Assembly (NCBI RefSeq): GCF_014779555.2
Contig: NZ_CP094357.1
Span: forward strand, 3,844,001 to 3,908,000
Length of the DNA: 64,000 nt
Origin: Lysobacter capsici
Lineage (GTDB): Bacteria; Pseudomonadota; Gammaproteobacteria; Xanthomonadales; Xanthomonadaceae
Direction: 5' to 3'
The notes under the pieces are model-generated. The model was not told the origin of the DNA. It did not search any database and saw only the letters and a program-made list of their open reading frames with translations. Both the position numbers and the translations under genes were made by a program. Of the stretch, positions 12,422 through 20,845 are shown piece by piece (positions within the stretch are counted from its first letter, which is position 1; each line of letters starts with the position of its first letter).

Positions 12422-12922
12422 TCAGCCGATCGAAGTGAACACGCTGTCGCCGCGCGCGGCCGCATCGGTATAGAACCCGATCAGCTCGGCGTAATACGAC
12501 ACTACGTAGTCCCTGGCCTCATCGCCGTCGCGCAGCCAGATCACGTCGGGGTAGATGTCCGCGTCCGCCAGCGCCTGCGCGTCATAGCGACGGGCGAACT
12601 CGTCCGCCGGCAACGTGGCCAGCGCGGCGGCGATCTGACGGACATGATCGGCCGGCACATGGCGCGGCGCGTCCTCATCCGGATCCTCCGAGACCGGCTC
12701 GCCGCCGAAGATCGCCCAGTTCCACGGCGGCTCGCCCTCCCATGCCGACTGGTTGAGGACGAAATGAATCGCATGCCAGGCCTTGTCCAGGTACGCCACG
12801 CGCCCGGCCGCCTTGTCCGCGTCGTAGTCCGCGTACAAGGTCTCGATGATGTGCTGTGGCGCGCGCAACAACGCGGCCGTGCGCTGCGCGTCGACCGCGG
12901 TCGCGCTCCATGTCATGCCCAT
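12422..12922 (-). CDS. DUF1877 (YfbM-like) protein
   Basis: A 166-residue protein matching the YfbM/DUF1877 pattern: start MGMTWSATAVD, then LDKAWHAIHFVLNQ, WAIFGGEPV, and a C-terminal AELIGFYTDAAARGDSVF. The start at ATG 12922 is preferred over one 33 bases upstream because family members begin MGM and a GGAG site sits ahead of it. The function of the family is unknown; it is cytosolic with no signal peptide. Confidence 0.8.
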   Translation of the reverse strand: MGMTWSATAVDAQRTAALLRAPQHIIETLYADYDADKAAGRVAYLDKAWHAIHFVLNQSAWEGEPPWNWAIFGGEPVSEDPDEDAPRHVPADHVRQIAAALATLPADEFARRYDAQALADADIYPDVIWLRDGDEARDYVVSYYAELIGFYTDAAARGDSVFTSIG

Positions 12923-13113
12923 TCGAACGCGCTCCGTAATGAAGGTCTGGATCAAGGTCTGATTGCAGGTTTATCGGCGGCCGTCATCGCTGCCGGGGTA
13001 GCCTCGCTCGCCGGTGGCGACATGCGCGCCGGCTCGCTTCGTCGTTGGATTCGCGCGGGTCGATGCGAAGCGGCCGGGTTGCCCCGGCCGCGCCTTGCGC
13101 TCGCGCCGACGAA

Positions 13114-13305
13114 TCAGGGATTCGGATCCGGCGGCTGCGAGTCCAGCGGTTCGCATTGCAGCCTGGATTCGCCGGCCGAATTGGTGATCCATTTGCAGTC
13201 GAGCCAGACACCGTCCTTGTCCTGGACGATGAAGGCCGAGGCGCTGAAGCTCAGCAGCACCAAGGCCAGCGACAACAGCGCGGAAGCGAGGCGGATCTTC
13301 TTCAT
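13114..13305 (-). CDS. small secreted protein
   Basis: A 63-residue protein with a textbook signal peptide (MKKIRLASALLSLALVLLSF, cleavage after SASA near residue 24) and a mature part of about 39 residues containing two Cys (WLDCKWI and LQCEP) that could form a disulfide, and a proline-rich tail. AAGGAAG precedes the start. The family was not recognised. Similar small exported proteins are common in Xanthomonadaceae. Confidence 0.65.
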   Translation of the reverse strand: MKKIRLASALLSLALVLLSFSASAFIVQDKDGVWLDCKWITNSAGESRLQCEPLDSQPPDPNP

Positions 13306-13477
13306 GGGTCTGTCTTCCTTGTCAGTGGAGTTTCACCGATGGGCACACGACAACATCGCGTCCGCGCGACCGGCCCTTACGCGGTGCGCTGCCGCACCTA
13401 GCCGTCGTCGCGGACACGCGCAGTCTGGCATGTCGCCATCGCAGCGGCTGATATGCGGCCGCGGCGAAGGCGGCGGC

Positions 13478-13972
13478 TCAGGGATTGATCCGGATCGGCG
13501 TTCCGGTCGGCACCAGGCTCCACACTTCCTCGATCTGCTGATTGGTCAGCGCGATGCAGCCGTCGGTCCAGTCGCGCCGATAGCCGGCCGGGGTGCCGCC
13601 GTGGATCATGATGTCGCCGCCCGGATCGACGCCGCGCGCGCGCGCCTGCTTGCGATCGGCTTCGTTCGGGTACGACACCCGCAGCGACAAATGGAAGCGG
13701 CTGTTCGGATTGCGCCCGCTGATGCGGTAATCGCCTTCCGGCGTGCGTTCGTCGCCCTGCTGGCGCTTGTGGCCGCTCGGCGCGTCGCCGAGCAGGATCG
13801 AATAGGTGCGGATCACCGTGTTCTTGTGGAACAGCTGCATGCGCCGCTGCGCCTTGTCGACCACGATGCGGTCGGCGCGTTGCGCGGCCGGCGCCATCGC
13901 CGGCGGGGTCAGCGCCCAGGCCGGCGCGCAGGCGAGCAGCGCGGCGAGAAAACTCACGGAAATCCGTTTCAT
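13478..13972 (-). CDS. periplasmic L,D-transpeptidase (YkuD domain)
   Basis: A 164-residue protein with a signal peptide (about 1-20, CAPAWA) and a YkuD domain. The catalytic signature is complete: HGG at residues 124-126 and DWTDGCIAL, with the catalytic Cys at 139. By family it forms L,D-peptide cross-links in peptidoglycan or attaches proteins to it, or acts as an L,D-carboxypeptidase; length and absence of a LysM domain resemble the short ErfK/YafK-like group. Its start overlaps the stop of aidB by four bases, so the two are co-transcribed, an unusual pairing. Confidence 0.9.
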   Translation of the reverse strand: MKRISVSFLAALLACAPAWALTPPAMAPAAQRADRIVVDKAQRRMQLFHKNTVIRTYSILLGDAPSGHKRQQGDERTPEGDYRISGRNPNSRFHLSLRVSYPNEADRKQARARGVDPGGDIMIHGGTPAGYRRDWTDGCIALTNQQIEEVWSLVPTGTPIRINP

Positions 13973-15606
13973 ACCGGCAGGCTCCTGCTCACGATCGCAT
14001 CCAATTCCAGATCGTACGGCAGAGTGCCGAACCCCAGCCCATGCGCGCCGCCGACCCGGCTGCGGCAGAACCCGGCCGCGGCGGGACTGTCGGCGACGAA
14101 CAGCAGCGCGGCCTGCAAGGCCAGCGCGAGCCGTTCGACGAACGCGCGCATCTGCGACTCATGCAACTGCGCCGTGCCGGTCAGCGCCGGCGCCAGTTCG
14201 TCGATGCGCGCATCCAGCGCATCGTCGCGGCCGCGCGCGCGTTCGAGTTCGACCAACAGCGCGCGTCCGGCCTCGGGTTCGCGGCCGAGCGCGCGCAGCA
14301 CGTCCAGGCACTGGATGTTGCCGCTGCCCTCCCAGATCGAATTCAGCGGCGCCTGCCGGTACAGGCGCGGCAGGATCGATTCCTCGACATAGCCCGCGCC
14401 GCCCAGGCATTCCTGCGCTTCGTTGACGAAGGCCGGTGCGCGCTTGCAGATCCAGAACTTGCCGATCGCGGTGGCGATGCGCGCGAACGCGGCGTCGTGC
14501 GCGGACGAAGGCGCGCGATCGATCGCGCCGGCGACGCGGATCGCCAGCGCGGTCGCGGCCTCGGATTCGATCGCCAGGTCGGCGATCACGTTGCGCATCA
14601 GCGCATGCTCGATCAGCGGCTTGCCGAAGCTGCGCCGATGGCGCGCGTGATGCAGCGCCTGCGCCAGGGCCATGCGCATCTCGCCGGCCGAACCGAGCAT
14701 GCAGTCCAGGCGGGTCAGCATCACCATCTCGATGATGGTCGCCACGCCGCGGCCTTCCTCGCCGATGCGCTGCGCCCAGGCGCCGAGGAATTCCACTTCC
14801 GACGACGCGTTGGACCAGTCGCCGAGTTTGTCCTTGAGCCGCATCAGCCGCAGCGCGTTCTTGCCGCCGTGCGGATGCCAGCGCGGCATCAGGAAACAGC
14901 TCAGCCCGCCCGGCGCCTGCGCCAGCACCAGGAAGCCGTCGGACATCGGCGCGGAGAAGAACCATTTGTGGCCGACCAGTTCGTATTCGTCGTTGCCGAT
15001 CGGCGTGGCGACGGTCTGGTTGGAACGCACGTCCGAGCCGCCCTGCTTCTCGGTCATGCCCATGCCCAGGATCAGCCCGGCCTTGTCGCCGTAGCCGACA
15101 TCGCGGCCGTCGTAATGCGGCGCGGCGGCCTTGCGCATCCACTCGTGCAGCGCCGGCGCGTGACGCAGCACCGGCACGCTCGCGTGGGTCATGGTCAGCG
15201 GGCAACTGGTGCCCGGTTCGACCTGATGGTGCAGATAGCTCAGCGCCGCGCGCGCGACGTGCGAGCCCGGGCGCGGATCGTGCCAGGACAGGCCGGCGAC
15301 GCCGTGGCCGATCGCGTGGCCCATGATCGCGTGGTAATTCGGGTGGAACTCGACCCGGTCGATGCGATGGCCGTAGGCATCGAAGCTGCGCAGCCGCGGC
15401 TTGTCGCGATGCGCGTCGAAGCTCAGCTCGTAGAGTTCGCCGCCGGCGAGCGCGCCGTACGCGGCGAGATGTTCGGCGAAGCCCGCGCCGCCTTCGCGCT
15501 CGACCGCTTCGCGCAGCGCGTGGTCGTCGCGCCACAGATCGCGCGGCGCGAACGGCGGCGGTTGATTCTCGACCCGATGAGTGGCGAACGGGGGCAGCGT
15601 GTCCAT
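13969..15606 (-). CDS. aidB: AidB-type acyl-CoA dehydrogenase
   Basis: A 545-residue flavoprotein of the acyl-CoA dehydrogenase superfamily, close to E. coli AidB in length and signature: GMGMTEKQGGSDVRSN near residue 181, TSCPLTMTHASVP, LDCMLGSAGEMR, HARHRRSFGKPLIEH and the flavin-contacting C-terminal CLGGAGYVEES. AidB is part of the E. coli adaptive response to alkylating agents and binds DNA; whether this protein does so cannot be seen. No ada or alkB gene is nearby. It is followed with a four-base overlap by an L,D-transpeptidase gene. Confidence 0.92.
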   Translation of the reverse strand: MDTLPPFATHRVENQPPPFAPRDLWRDDHALREAVEREGGAGFAEHLAAYGALAGGELYELSFDAHRDKPRLRSFDAYGHRIDRVEFHPNYHAIMGHAIGHGVAGLSWHDPRPGSHVARAALSYLHHQVEPGTSCPLTMTHASVPVLRHAPALHEWMRKAAAPHYDGRDVGYGDKAGLILGMGMTEKQGGSDVRSNQTVATPIGNDEYELVGHKWFFSAPMSDGFLVLAQAPGGLSCFLMPRWHPHGGKNALRLMRLKDKLGDWSNASSEVEFLGAWAQRIGEEGRGVATIIEMVMLTRLDCMLGSAGEMRMALAQALHHARHRRSFGKPLIEHALMRNVIADLAIESEAATALAIRVAGAIDRAPSSAHDAAFARIATAIGKFWICKRAPAFVNEAQECLGGAGYVEESILPRLYRQAPLNSIWEGSGNIQCLDVLRALGREPEAGRALLVELERARGRDDALDARIDELAPALTGTAQLHESQMRAFVERLALALQAALLFVADSPAAAGFCRSRVGGAHGLGFGTLPYDLELDAIVSRSLPV

Positions 15607-15732
15607 GAGGGTGACTCTCCGTGGGGCTTTGCGCCGATTCTAGTGATTCCGCGGCGAGTTCGCTTTTTCGCTCTTCTTCGCAGCGAAGGTTTGCGGCATC
15701 CCGGGTTTCATCTCGACATGGCGCTCAAGCCA

Positions 15733-15762
15733 CTGGATCCCCGCGTTCGCGGGGATGACGGT
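15733..15762. repeat. Xanthomonadaceae palindromic repeat (CTGGATCCCCGC...GGGGATGACG)
   Basis: A single copy of a palindromic element with core CCCCGCGTTCGCGGGG flanked by CTGGAT and ATGACGG. Related copies lie about 180 and 240 bases to the right. Confidence 0.75.
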
Positions 15763-15913
15763 GTTGAGGGATGCGATTGTTCCTCGTCGCTACGTAGCTT
15801 CGGGTTGCCTCACGTCGGGGCCGCCGCGTGGTCTTGAGTTGCCGTGCGATCTCAAGCCGTGGCGTAGTCACTGATTGCTACGCAGGCTCGCTTCACAGCC
15901 CCTTCGCTTTGCT

Positions 15914-16000
15914 CGTCATTCCCGCGAAGGCGGGAATCCAGGGCTCCACCGCGGCATGGCCCTGAAGTCTCTGGATCCCCGCCTTCGCGGGGATGACGGT
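15914..16000. repeat. inverted pair of CGTCATTCCCGCGAAGGCGG palindromic repeats
   Basis: Two copies of the element in opposite orientation: CGTCATTCCCGCGAAGGCGG at 15914 and CTGGATCCCCGCCTTCGCGG at 15971. Each contains its own short palindrome, and the pair can fold into one long cruciform or stem. Together with the copy at 15733 it fills most of the 620-bp gap between aidB and the cold-shock gene; no gene is seen there. Confidence 0.8.
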
Positions 16001-16140
16001 CGTGGAAGATCAGACTCGCCCACATTGCTACGCGGCCTTGGGTTACCGCGATTCAAATACCGACCGTTCGTTCGCAAACCCGCTCGCCACGCGCTGACTG
16101 CTGCACTGCGTCAAGCACATAGTGGCGAACCAACCAGCCA

Positions 16141-16174
16141 AAAAGAAAAAAGGCCCCGCCAGAAGCGGAGCCTT
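16141..16174 (-). terminator. Rho-independent terminator of the cold-shock gene
   Basis: On the minus strand the hairpin AAGGCTCCGC-TTCT-GGCGGGGCCTT is followed by a T-rich tract (TTTTTTCTTTT). It lies about 55 bases after the stop codon. Confidence 0.88.
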
Positions 16175-16227
16175 GGAAACTGTCCGATGCGATTCGGCCA
16201 GACATTGCCCCTAGGGGCAAAGGCGAA

Positions 16228-16434
16228 TCAAACCACCGGAGCCACTTCGGACGCCTGCGCGCCCTTCGGTCCCTGGGTCAGCTGATAGCTGACACGCTGG
16301 CCTTCCTGCAAGCTGCGGAAACCCTTTGCGTTGATCGCGGAGAAATGCACGAATACATCAGCGCTGCCATCTTCGGGAGAAATAAAACCGAAGCCCTTGG
16401 CGTCGTTGAACCACTTCACGGTGCCGTACTGCAT
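16228..16434 (-). CDS. cold-shock domain protein
   Basis: A 68-residue CspA-family protein: [15 protein letters not shown] carries RNP1 (KGFGFI) and VFVHFSAI carries RNP2. It should bind single-stranded RNA and DNA as an RNA chaperone. The start at ATG 16434 (MQYGTVKWF) is chosen because family members begin there; the longer open frame upstream is the untranslated leader. That leader, about 130 bases, may regulate expression as in other csp genes, but no structure was verified. Confidence 0.95.
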   Translation of the reverse strand: MQYGTVKWFNDAKGFGFISPEDGSADVFVHFSAINAKGFRSLQEGQRVSYQLTQGPKGAQASEVAPVV

Positions 16435-16606
16435 ATCCTTATTGACCTCATGCTGGATGCGTTGACGTGCGTCGCCGCCGGATGTGGCGCGAGACGCACT
16501 ACCGAGTATGCAAACTGTGCCGCTAGATGACAACGGTTCAGCGTGACAACATCCAGCACGTGTTTTGAAGCGATATCCGGCCACGCCGGATGCACCCGAA
16601 TCGCAT

Positions 16607-17389
16607 TTATGCGACTGGGGTCACCGAAGCGCCGAGGCGGTCGAGCAAGGCGCCGAGCAGCGCCGGCAGGCCGGCGGACGCCGCGGCCACGTTATCGAGC
16701 ACGTCCTGCAGGGTGATCACTTCGTCCAGGTCCGGACCGGCGCCGGCCGCCCAGTTGGCGACGATCGCCAGACAGGCGTAATCCAGGCCGAATTCGCGCG
16801 CCAGCCCGGCTTCGGGCATGCCGGTCATGCCGACCAGATCGCAGCCGTCGCGGCGCATGCGCGCGATCTCGGCGCGGGTTTCCAGGCGCGGGCCCTGGGT
16901 GGCGCCGTAGCAGCCGCCGTCGACCAGGCTCACGCCCGCGCTCGCCGCCGCGGCGATCACGTCGGCGCGCAACGCGCGCGTGTAGGGCTCGCCGAAATCG
17001 ACGTGCAGCACCTCGGTGCCCGGCTCCTCGCACAAGGTGGAGATACGGCCCCAGGTGTAGTCGATCAACTGATCCGGACAGCCCAGCACGCGCGGACCGA
17101 ACCGTTCGGTGATGCCGCCGACCGTATTGAGCGCGAGCACGCGCTGCGCGCCCAGCGCCTGCAACGCGGCGAGGTTGGCGCGGTAGTTGATCTGGTGCGG
17201 CGGCAAGGAATGGCCTTCGCCGTGACGCGCCAGAAACGCCACCCGACGCCCGGCCAGGGTGCCGATCCGCACCGGACCCGACGGCGCGCCGTAACGCGTG
17301 ACCGGCTGATGCGATTCCACGTCCTGCAGTTCGGCGATGCGGTACAGGCCGGTGCCGCCGATCAGGGCGAGGTCGATGGGTTGGGTCAT
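16607..17389 (-). CDS. S-methyl-5'-thioinosine phosphorylase (MTAP/PNP family)
   Basis: A 260-residue purine nucleoside phosphorylase of the MTAP family: IGGTGLY at the N-terminus, [19 protein letters not shown] for phosphate and ribose binding, [16 protein letters not shown], and [13 protein letters not shown]. The GMTGMPE segment resembles the Pseudomonas methylthioinosine phosphorylase rather than the adenosine-specific enzyme. The reaction would release hypoxanthine and 5-methylthioribose-1-phosphate. The preceding gene encodes a hypoxanthine phosphoribosyltransferase, which fits recycling of that hypoxanthine. Substrate choice is inferred from sequence pattern and neighbour. Confidence 0.85.
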   Translation of the reverse strand: MTQPIDLALIGGTGLYRIAELQDVESHQPVTRYGAPSGPVRIGTLAGRRVAFLARHGEGHSLPPHQINYRANLAALQALGAQRVLALNTVGGITERFGPRVLGCPDQLIDYTWGRISTLCEEPGTEVLHVDFGEPYTRALRADVIAAAASAGVSLVDGGCYGATQGPRLETRAEIARMRRDGCDLVGMTGMPEAGLAREFGLDYACLAIVANWAAGAGPDLDEVITLQDVLDNVAAASAGLPALLGALLDRLGASVTPVA

Positions 17390-17503
17390 TGCGGGAGTCC
17401 GGGGAGTGGAACAGGAATGAGTTGAGAGGAGTGAGGAAACAGTGGCGCGCGCAGGGCGTTGTGATGGCGCGGGTTTATCGGGCCTTCGCGCGCTGGGGCG
17501 GCC

Positions 17504-18070
17504 TCACTTCAAGGCGTAGATCGCCGGCAGGTTGCGGCCCTGCTCGTGGTAATCCATGCCGTAGCCGAATACGTAGCGGTCGGGCACTTCCACGCCGATG
17601 TAGTCGGCGCATACGCCTTCGACGCAACGGTCGTGAGCCTTGACCGCGAGCGCGGCGATGCGCACTTCGACCGCGCCCTGTTCGCGGCACCATTCGCGGA
17701 TGCCGTGCAGGGTGTGGCCTTCGTCGAGGATGTCGTCGGCCAGCAGCACGCGGCGGCCGCGCAGCGGCGTGGCCGGGCGGTGCTTCCAGACCAGATCGGC
17801 GCCGGTGGTCGCGCCGCGGTAGCGGGTGGCGTGCAGGTAATCGAATTCCAGGTCCAGCCCGCGCTCGCCCAGCTCCATCGCCAGTTGCGCGGCGAACGGC
17901 ATGCCGCCGTGCATGATCGTCAGATACACCGGACGGCTGCCGACGTAGTCGCTGCGGATCTTCACCGCCATGCGCGCGATCTCGCGCTCCAGGGTGCGCC
18001 GATCGAAAATCAGATCGGCGTTTTCCAGCGCCTGGGCCAGGTCGTGCCCGGACTCGTGTTTCACGTTCAT
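17504..18070 (-). CDS. hpt: hypoxanthine-guanine phosphoribosyltransferase
   Basis: A 188-residue type I phosphoribosyltransferase. The PRPP-binding motif VLLADDILDEGHTL is clear, together with the flexible-loop region (HATRYRGATTG) and the C-terminal VPDRYVFGYGMDYHEQGRNLPAIYAL typical of HGPRTs. It salvages hypoxanthine and guanine to IMP and GMP in the cytosol. The ATG at 18070 shares its A with the TGA stop of nagZ (TGATG), so translation is coupled; a TTG codon just before it is less likely to be used. Confidence 0.92.
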   Translation of the reverse strand: MNVKHESGHDLAQALENADLIFDRRTLEREIARMAVKIRSDYVGSRPVYLTIMHGGMPFAAQLAMELGERGLDLEFDYLHATRYRGATTGADLVWKHRPATPLRGRRVLLADDILDEGHTLHGIREWCREQGAVEVRIAALAVKAHDRCVEGVCADYIGVEVPDRYVFGYGMDYHEQGRNLPAIYALK

Positions 18071-19065
18071 CAAGCCAATCCTTCCAGACGGGTGCGGGTT
18101 TCGCCGTAATGGCTGTCGGCGATCAGGCCGTCCCAGCCCATCGCGCCGCGGCCGATCAGGCCCAGCAGCGCGGCGGTGTTGAGGCGGCGGCCTTCGACCG
18201 CGGCCAGCGACTCTTCTACCAACTGCGGATGACAGACCAGCACGACGTCGCAGCCGGCATCCAGATGCGCGTCGATGCGCGCCTTGATCCCGCCGACCGA
18301 GAACGCCGCGGCCATGCCGATGTCGTCGCTGAAGACCACGCCGCGGAAACCCATCTCATTGCGCAGGATCTCTTCGATCCAGCGCCGCGAATAGCCGGCC
18401 GGCTCCGGCGCGACCGCCGGGTAGGACACGTGCGCCATCATCACCGCGTCGGCCTTGGCTTCGATGCCGGCGACGAACGGGATCAGGTCGGTCGCGCGCA
18501 GTTCCTCCAGCGTGCGCGGGTCGACCGCGTCGTTGAAGTGGGTGTCGGCCAACACCGAGCCGTGGCCGGGGAAATGCTTGATCGTCGCGGCCATGCCGCG
18601 CGCATGCATGCCGCGCACGTAGGCGCGGGTGAACTCGGCGACGACCTGCGGATCGGGGTCGAAGGCGCGGTTGCCGATCGCCAGATTGCCGCGGCCCAGG
18701 TCGACCACCGGCGCGAAGCTCAGGTCGACGCCGCTGGCCTGCACTTCGGCGGCCATCAACTGCGCGTGCTCCTCGGCCAGCTTGAGCGCGCCGGCGGGGT
18801 CGTGCGCGTACTGCTTGCCGAACACCTCCAGCGGCGGCAAGGCGCTGTAGCCCTCGCGGAAGCGCTGCACGCGCCCGCCTTCCTGGTCGACGCAGATCAA
18901 CTGCGGCCGCGGCGCGGCGGCGCGGATCGCGGCCGACAGCTCGGCGACCTGGGCCTTGGACGCGAAGTTGCGGCTGAATAGGATCACGCCGGCGCAGGCA
19001 TCGTGCTGCAGCCAGTCGCGTTCCTGCGCGGTGAGTTCGGTACCGGCGACGCCGATCACGAGCAT
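18070..19065 (-). CDS. nagZ: beta-N-acetylhexosaminidase NagZ
   Basis: A 331-residue GH3 glycosidase. The signature KHFPGHGSVLADTH (residues about 162-175, with the catalytic His-Asp dyad) and the nucleophile segment FSDDIGM (Asp about 247) are intact, as is CVDQEGGRVQR. It removes GlcNAc from anhydro-muropeptides in the cytosol during peptidoglycan recycling and in many Gram-negatives influences AmpC induction. The start at ATG 19065 (MLVIGVAG) matches the family; the further open frame is leader. It heads an operon with hpt and the methylthioinosine phosphorylase gene. Confidence 0.95.
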   Translation of the reverse strand: MLVIGVAGTELTAQERDWLQHDACAGVILFSRNFASKAQVAELSAAIRAAAPRPQLICVDQEGGRVQRFREGYSALPPLEVFGKQYAHDPAGALKLAEEHAQLMAAEVQASGVDLSFAPVVDLGRGNLAIGNRAFDPDPQVVAEFTRAYVRGMHARGMAATIKHFPGHGSVLADTHFNDAVDPRTLEELRATDLIPFVAGIEAKADAVMMAHVSYPAVAPEPAGYSRRWIEEILRNEMGFRGVVFSDDIGMAAAFSVGGIKARIDAHLDAGCDVVLVCHPQLVEESLAAVEGRRLNTAALLGLIGRGAMGWDGLIADSHYGETRTRLEGLA

Positions 19066-19338
19066 GCGGAACTCCTGAGGGAGAAACAGCGCGGTATGCG
19101 CAGGGTGCATTGTCGCGCAGATGGTGCGGCGGGGGCACCCTGCCCGTCCCGGGCGGCTGGCGTGACGGTTCCGGCGCCGCTGCGGCCCGCGGATGCCCGT
19201 GGGAACCGTGAAATCTTCGTGGCAGTGGCTTGAGCCCCGCCACGCTCGGCACGGCAACGGCGAAAGGACGCGGACCCGATCGGAAAACGCCGCGGCTCAA
19301 GCTCCGCCCACGCCGGCCTTGCGGCTACGCCAACGCCG

Positions 19339-19863
19339 TCAAACCGTGCCGTCGCGCTCGGCCTGGCTCCATTGCGCATACGGCCGGGTCGCCAGCGCCA
19401 GGTTGTAGTAACGAACCGCGTCGGTGACCTCGGCGCCGGCCCAATCGGGCTTGGCGAATTGGGTATCGGCGCTGGCCAGTTCGATCTCGGCCACGACCAG
19501 TCCGGCGTTGTCGCCGAGGAATTCGTCGACCTCCCACAGATGGCCCTGGTGCTCGACGTAATGCCGGCGCTTGTCGACCAGCCCGCCGACGCTCAAGGCC
19601 AGCAGGTCGCGCGCGTCCGCGACCGGAATCGGATAATCGAATTCCTGGCGCGTGTGGCCGAGCTCGCGCGATTTCAGATTGAGAAAGGCCTCGTCGCCGG
19701 CGATGCGCACGCGCACCGACGCCTTCATCGCCGCGCGGTCGCCGCTGGCGTCCATCGCCGCCAGATCGTTGAGATAACCCTGCGCCATCGGCACGACCTT
19801 GTGCGCGTGCGCGCGCCAACCGTCGCCGATGACCAGGAATTTGCGTTCGATTTCGATAGCCAT
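19339..19863 (-). CDS. CYTH-domain phosphatase
   Basis: A 174-residue CYTH protein: the N-terminal EIERKFLV motif and the alternating charged strands of a triphosphate tunnel (SVRVRIAGDEAFLNLKS, EFDYPIP, EVDEFLGDNAGLVVAEIEL split into shorter landmarks) are clear. The length is that of short bacterial single-domain CYTH enzymes, which hydrolyse inorganic triphosphate or thiamine triphosphate. It is divergent from the exported protein gene that starts 95 bases away. Confidence 0.88.
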   Translation of the reverse strand: MAIEIERKFLVIGDGWRAHAHKVVPMAQGYLNDLAAMDASGDRAAMKASVRVRIAGDEAFLNLKSRELGHTRQEFDYPIPVADARDLLALSVGGLVDKRRHYVEHQGHLWEVDEFLGDNAGLVVAEIELASADTQFAKPDWAGAEVTDAVRYYNLALATRPYAQWSQAERDGTV

Positions 19864-19957
19864 GCGCCATTATGGCCCAGTCATCGGATGCAGTCGCGCC
19901 TGTAGAATGCGCGCCCCGCGCAGCTCGCGCGAATTCGCCGAATCGGCAAGGCCGTAC

Positions 19958-20584
19958 GTGAAGCGCCAGGTTTTTTCCGAAATGTTGTTTGCCCGTGTTG
20001 TGGCCATCGCCCTGCTCGGCGCGACCGGCGGCGCGTTCGCCGCCGACGCGATGCCCGACGTCGCCCAGGCCAACGCGGCCTATCGGCGCGCGCTGGAGGC
20101 CGACATCCGCGCGAAATCCGAACCGCCGTCGCCGGTCTCGGCCTCGCTGCTCGCGGCGATGAAGATCGACGCCGTGCAAGGTTGCCAACGCGTCGATGCC
20201 GACTTCGTCGCCTGCATCGTGGCTGTCGACGCGGGCATGCGCCGCGGCTATCAGGCGTATCGGTTCGGCCGTGACGGTTCGGCCTGGACGCTGGCGAACA
20301 GCGTGGACGCCGCGATACCGGCCCCGAGCCTGGCCGATGCGCAAGGTCTGATCCGCCAGCGTCTGGGCGAAGACGGCGCGCGGCAGCAAGACCCCGCGCG
20401 CAAGGCCGAATTCGAACGCGCCGCCGCCGAGGCGACGGTGAGCGCGATGAATGCGTGCGAGCTGGATAGCGACAGTGGCGCGGTGGAATGCGAGGTGCGG
20501 CTGCGCTTGCCCGATGGCAGCGAACCTTCGGCGAAGCAGCGGTTCCAGTTGAGCGGAAGCGCGTGGTCGTTGCTGGAGCGTTGA
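19958..20584 (+). CDS. exported protein of unknown function
   Basis: A 208-residue protein if it starts at GTG 19958 (KRQVFSEMLFARVV, with AAGG six bases ahead), or 200 residues from ATG 19982. Either start gives a good signal peptide ending GGAFAADA. The mature part has two Cys pairs (QGCQRV, VACIV; NACELD, VECEV) and an acidic/helical character; the C-terminus reads QRFQLSGSAWSLLER. The family was not recognised. No partner gene is evident, with repeats downstream. Confidence 0.65.
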   Translation: MKRQVFSEMLFARVVAIALLGATGGAFAADAMPDVAQANAAYRRALEADIRAKSEPPSPVSASLLAAMKIDAVQGCQRVDADFVACIVAVDAGMRRGYQAYRFGRDGSAWTLANSVDAAIPAPSLADAQGLIRQRLGEDGARQQDPARKAEFERAAAEATVSAMNACELDSDSGAVECEVRLRLPDGSEPSAKQRFQLSGSAWSLLER

Positions 20585-20661
20585 GCCGCGAAGGATCGAC
20601 GCGGCGCGGGGCGATTGCGCCGCGTCAGTGAGTCCGTGAGTTTCGACGGGTCGGGCAAGTT

Positions 20662-20759
20662 CGCGGTCGCAGCTTGCGCAGCTCCTACAGTCGCAATCGA
20701 AACGATCACCGCGCTGGCAACGGCAGCCCCCTGTAGGAGCTGCGCAAGCTGCGACCGCG
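20662..20759. repeat. inverted pair of REP-like palindromic repeats
   Basis: Two copies of the GTAGGAGC element face each other (CGCGGTCGCAGCTTGCGCAG at 20662 and CTGTAGGAGCTGCGCAAGCT at 20731). Both have the same compensated change in the palindrome (AGCTTGCGCAGCT instead of GGCTTGCGCCGCT). They occupy the gap between the convergent ends of the exported-protein gene and rlmD, where a paired stem could stop transcription from both sides. Confidence 0.75.
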
Positions 20760-20845
20760 CATCAACGACATCCGGCGAAACCAGGCAAGACGAAAGCGTC
20801 TAATTCACTGCGCCCCTAGCAAGCACCGCCGCACCACAGCCCCGC

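Noticed and set aside
12644-14392. 582-codon plus-strand frame across the DUF1877, small secreted protein and L,D-transpeptidase genes
   Set aside because: It runs through several real minus-strand genes and their gaps without any recognisable domain.
16435-16600. Possible N-terminal extension of the cold-shock protein
   Set aside because: Cold-shock proteins start at the conserved MxxGTVKWF; the upstream frame is better explained as a long mRNA leader.
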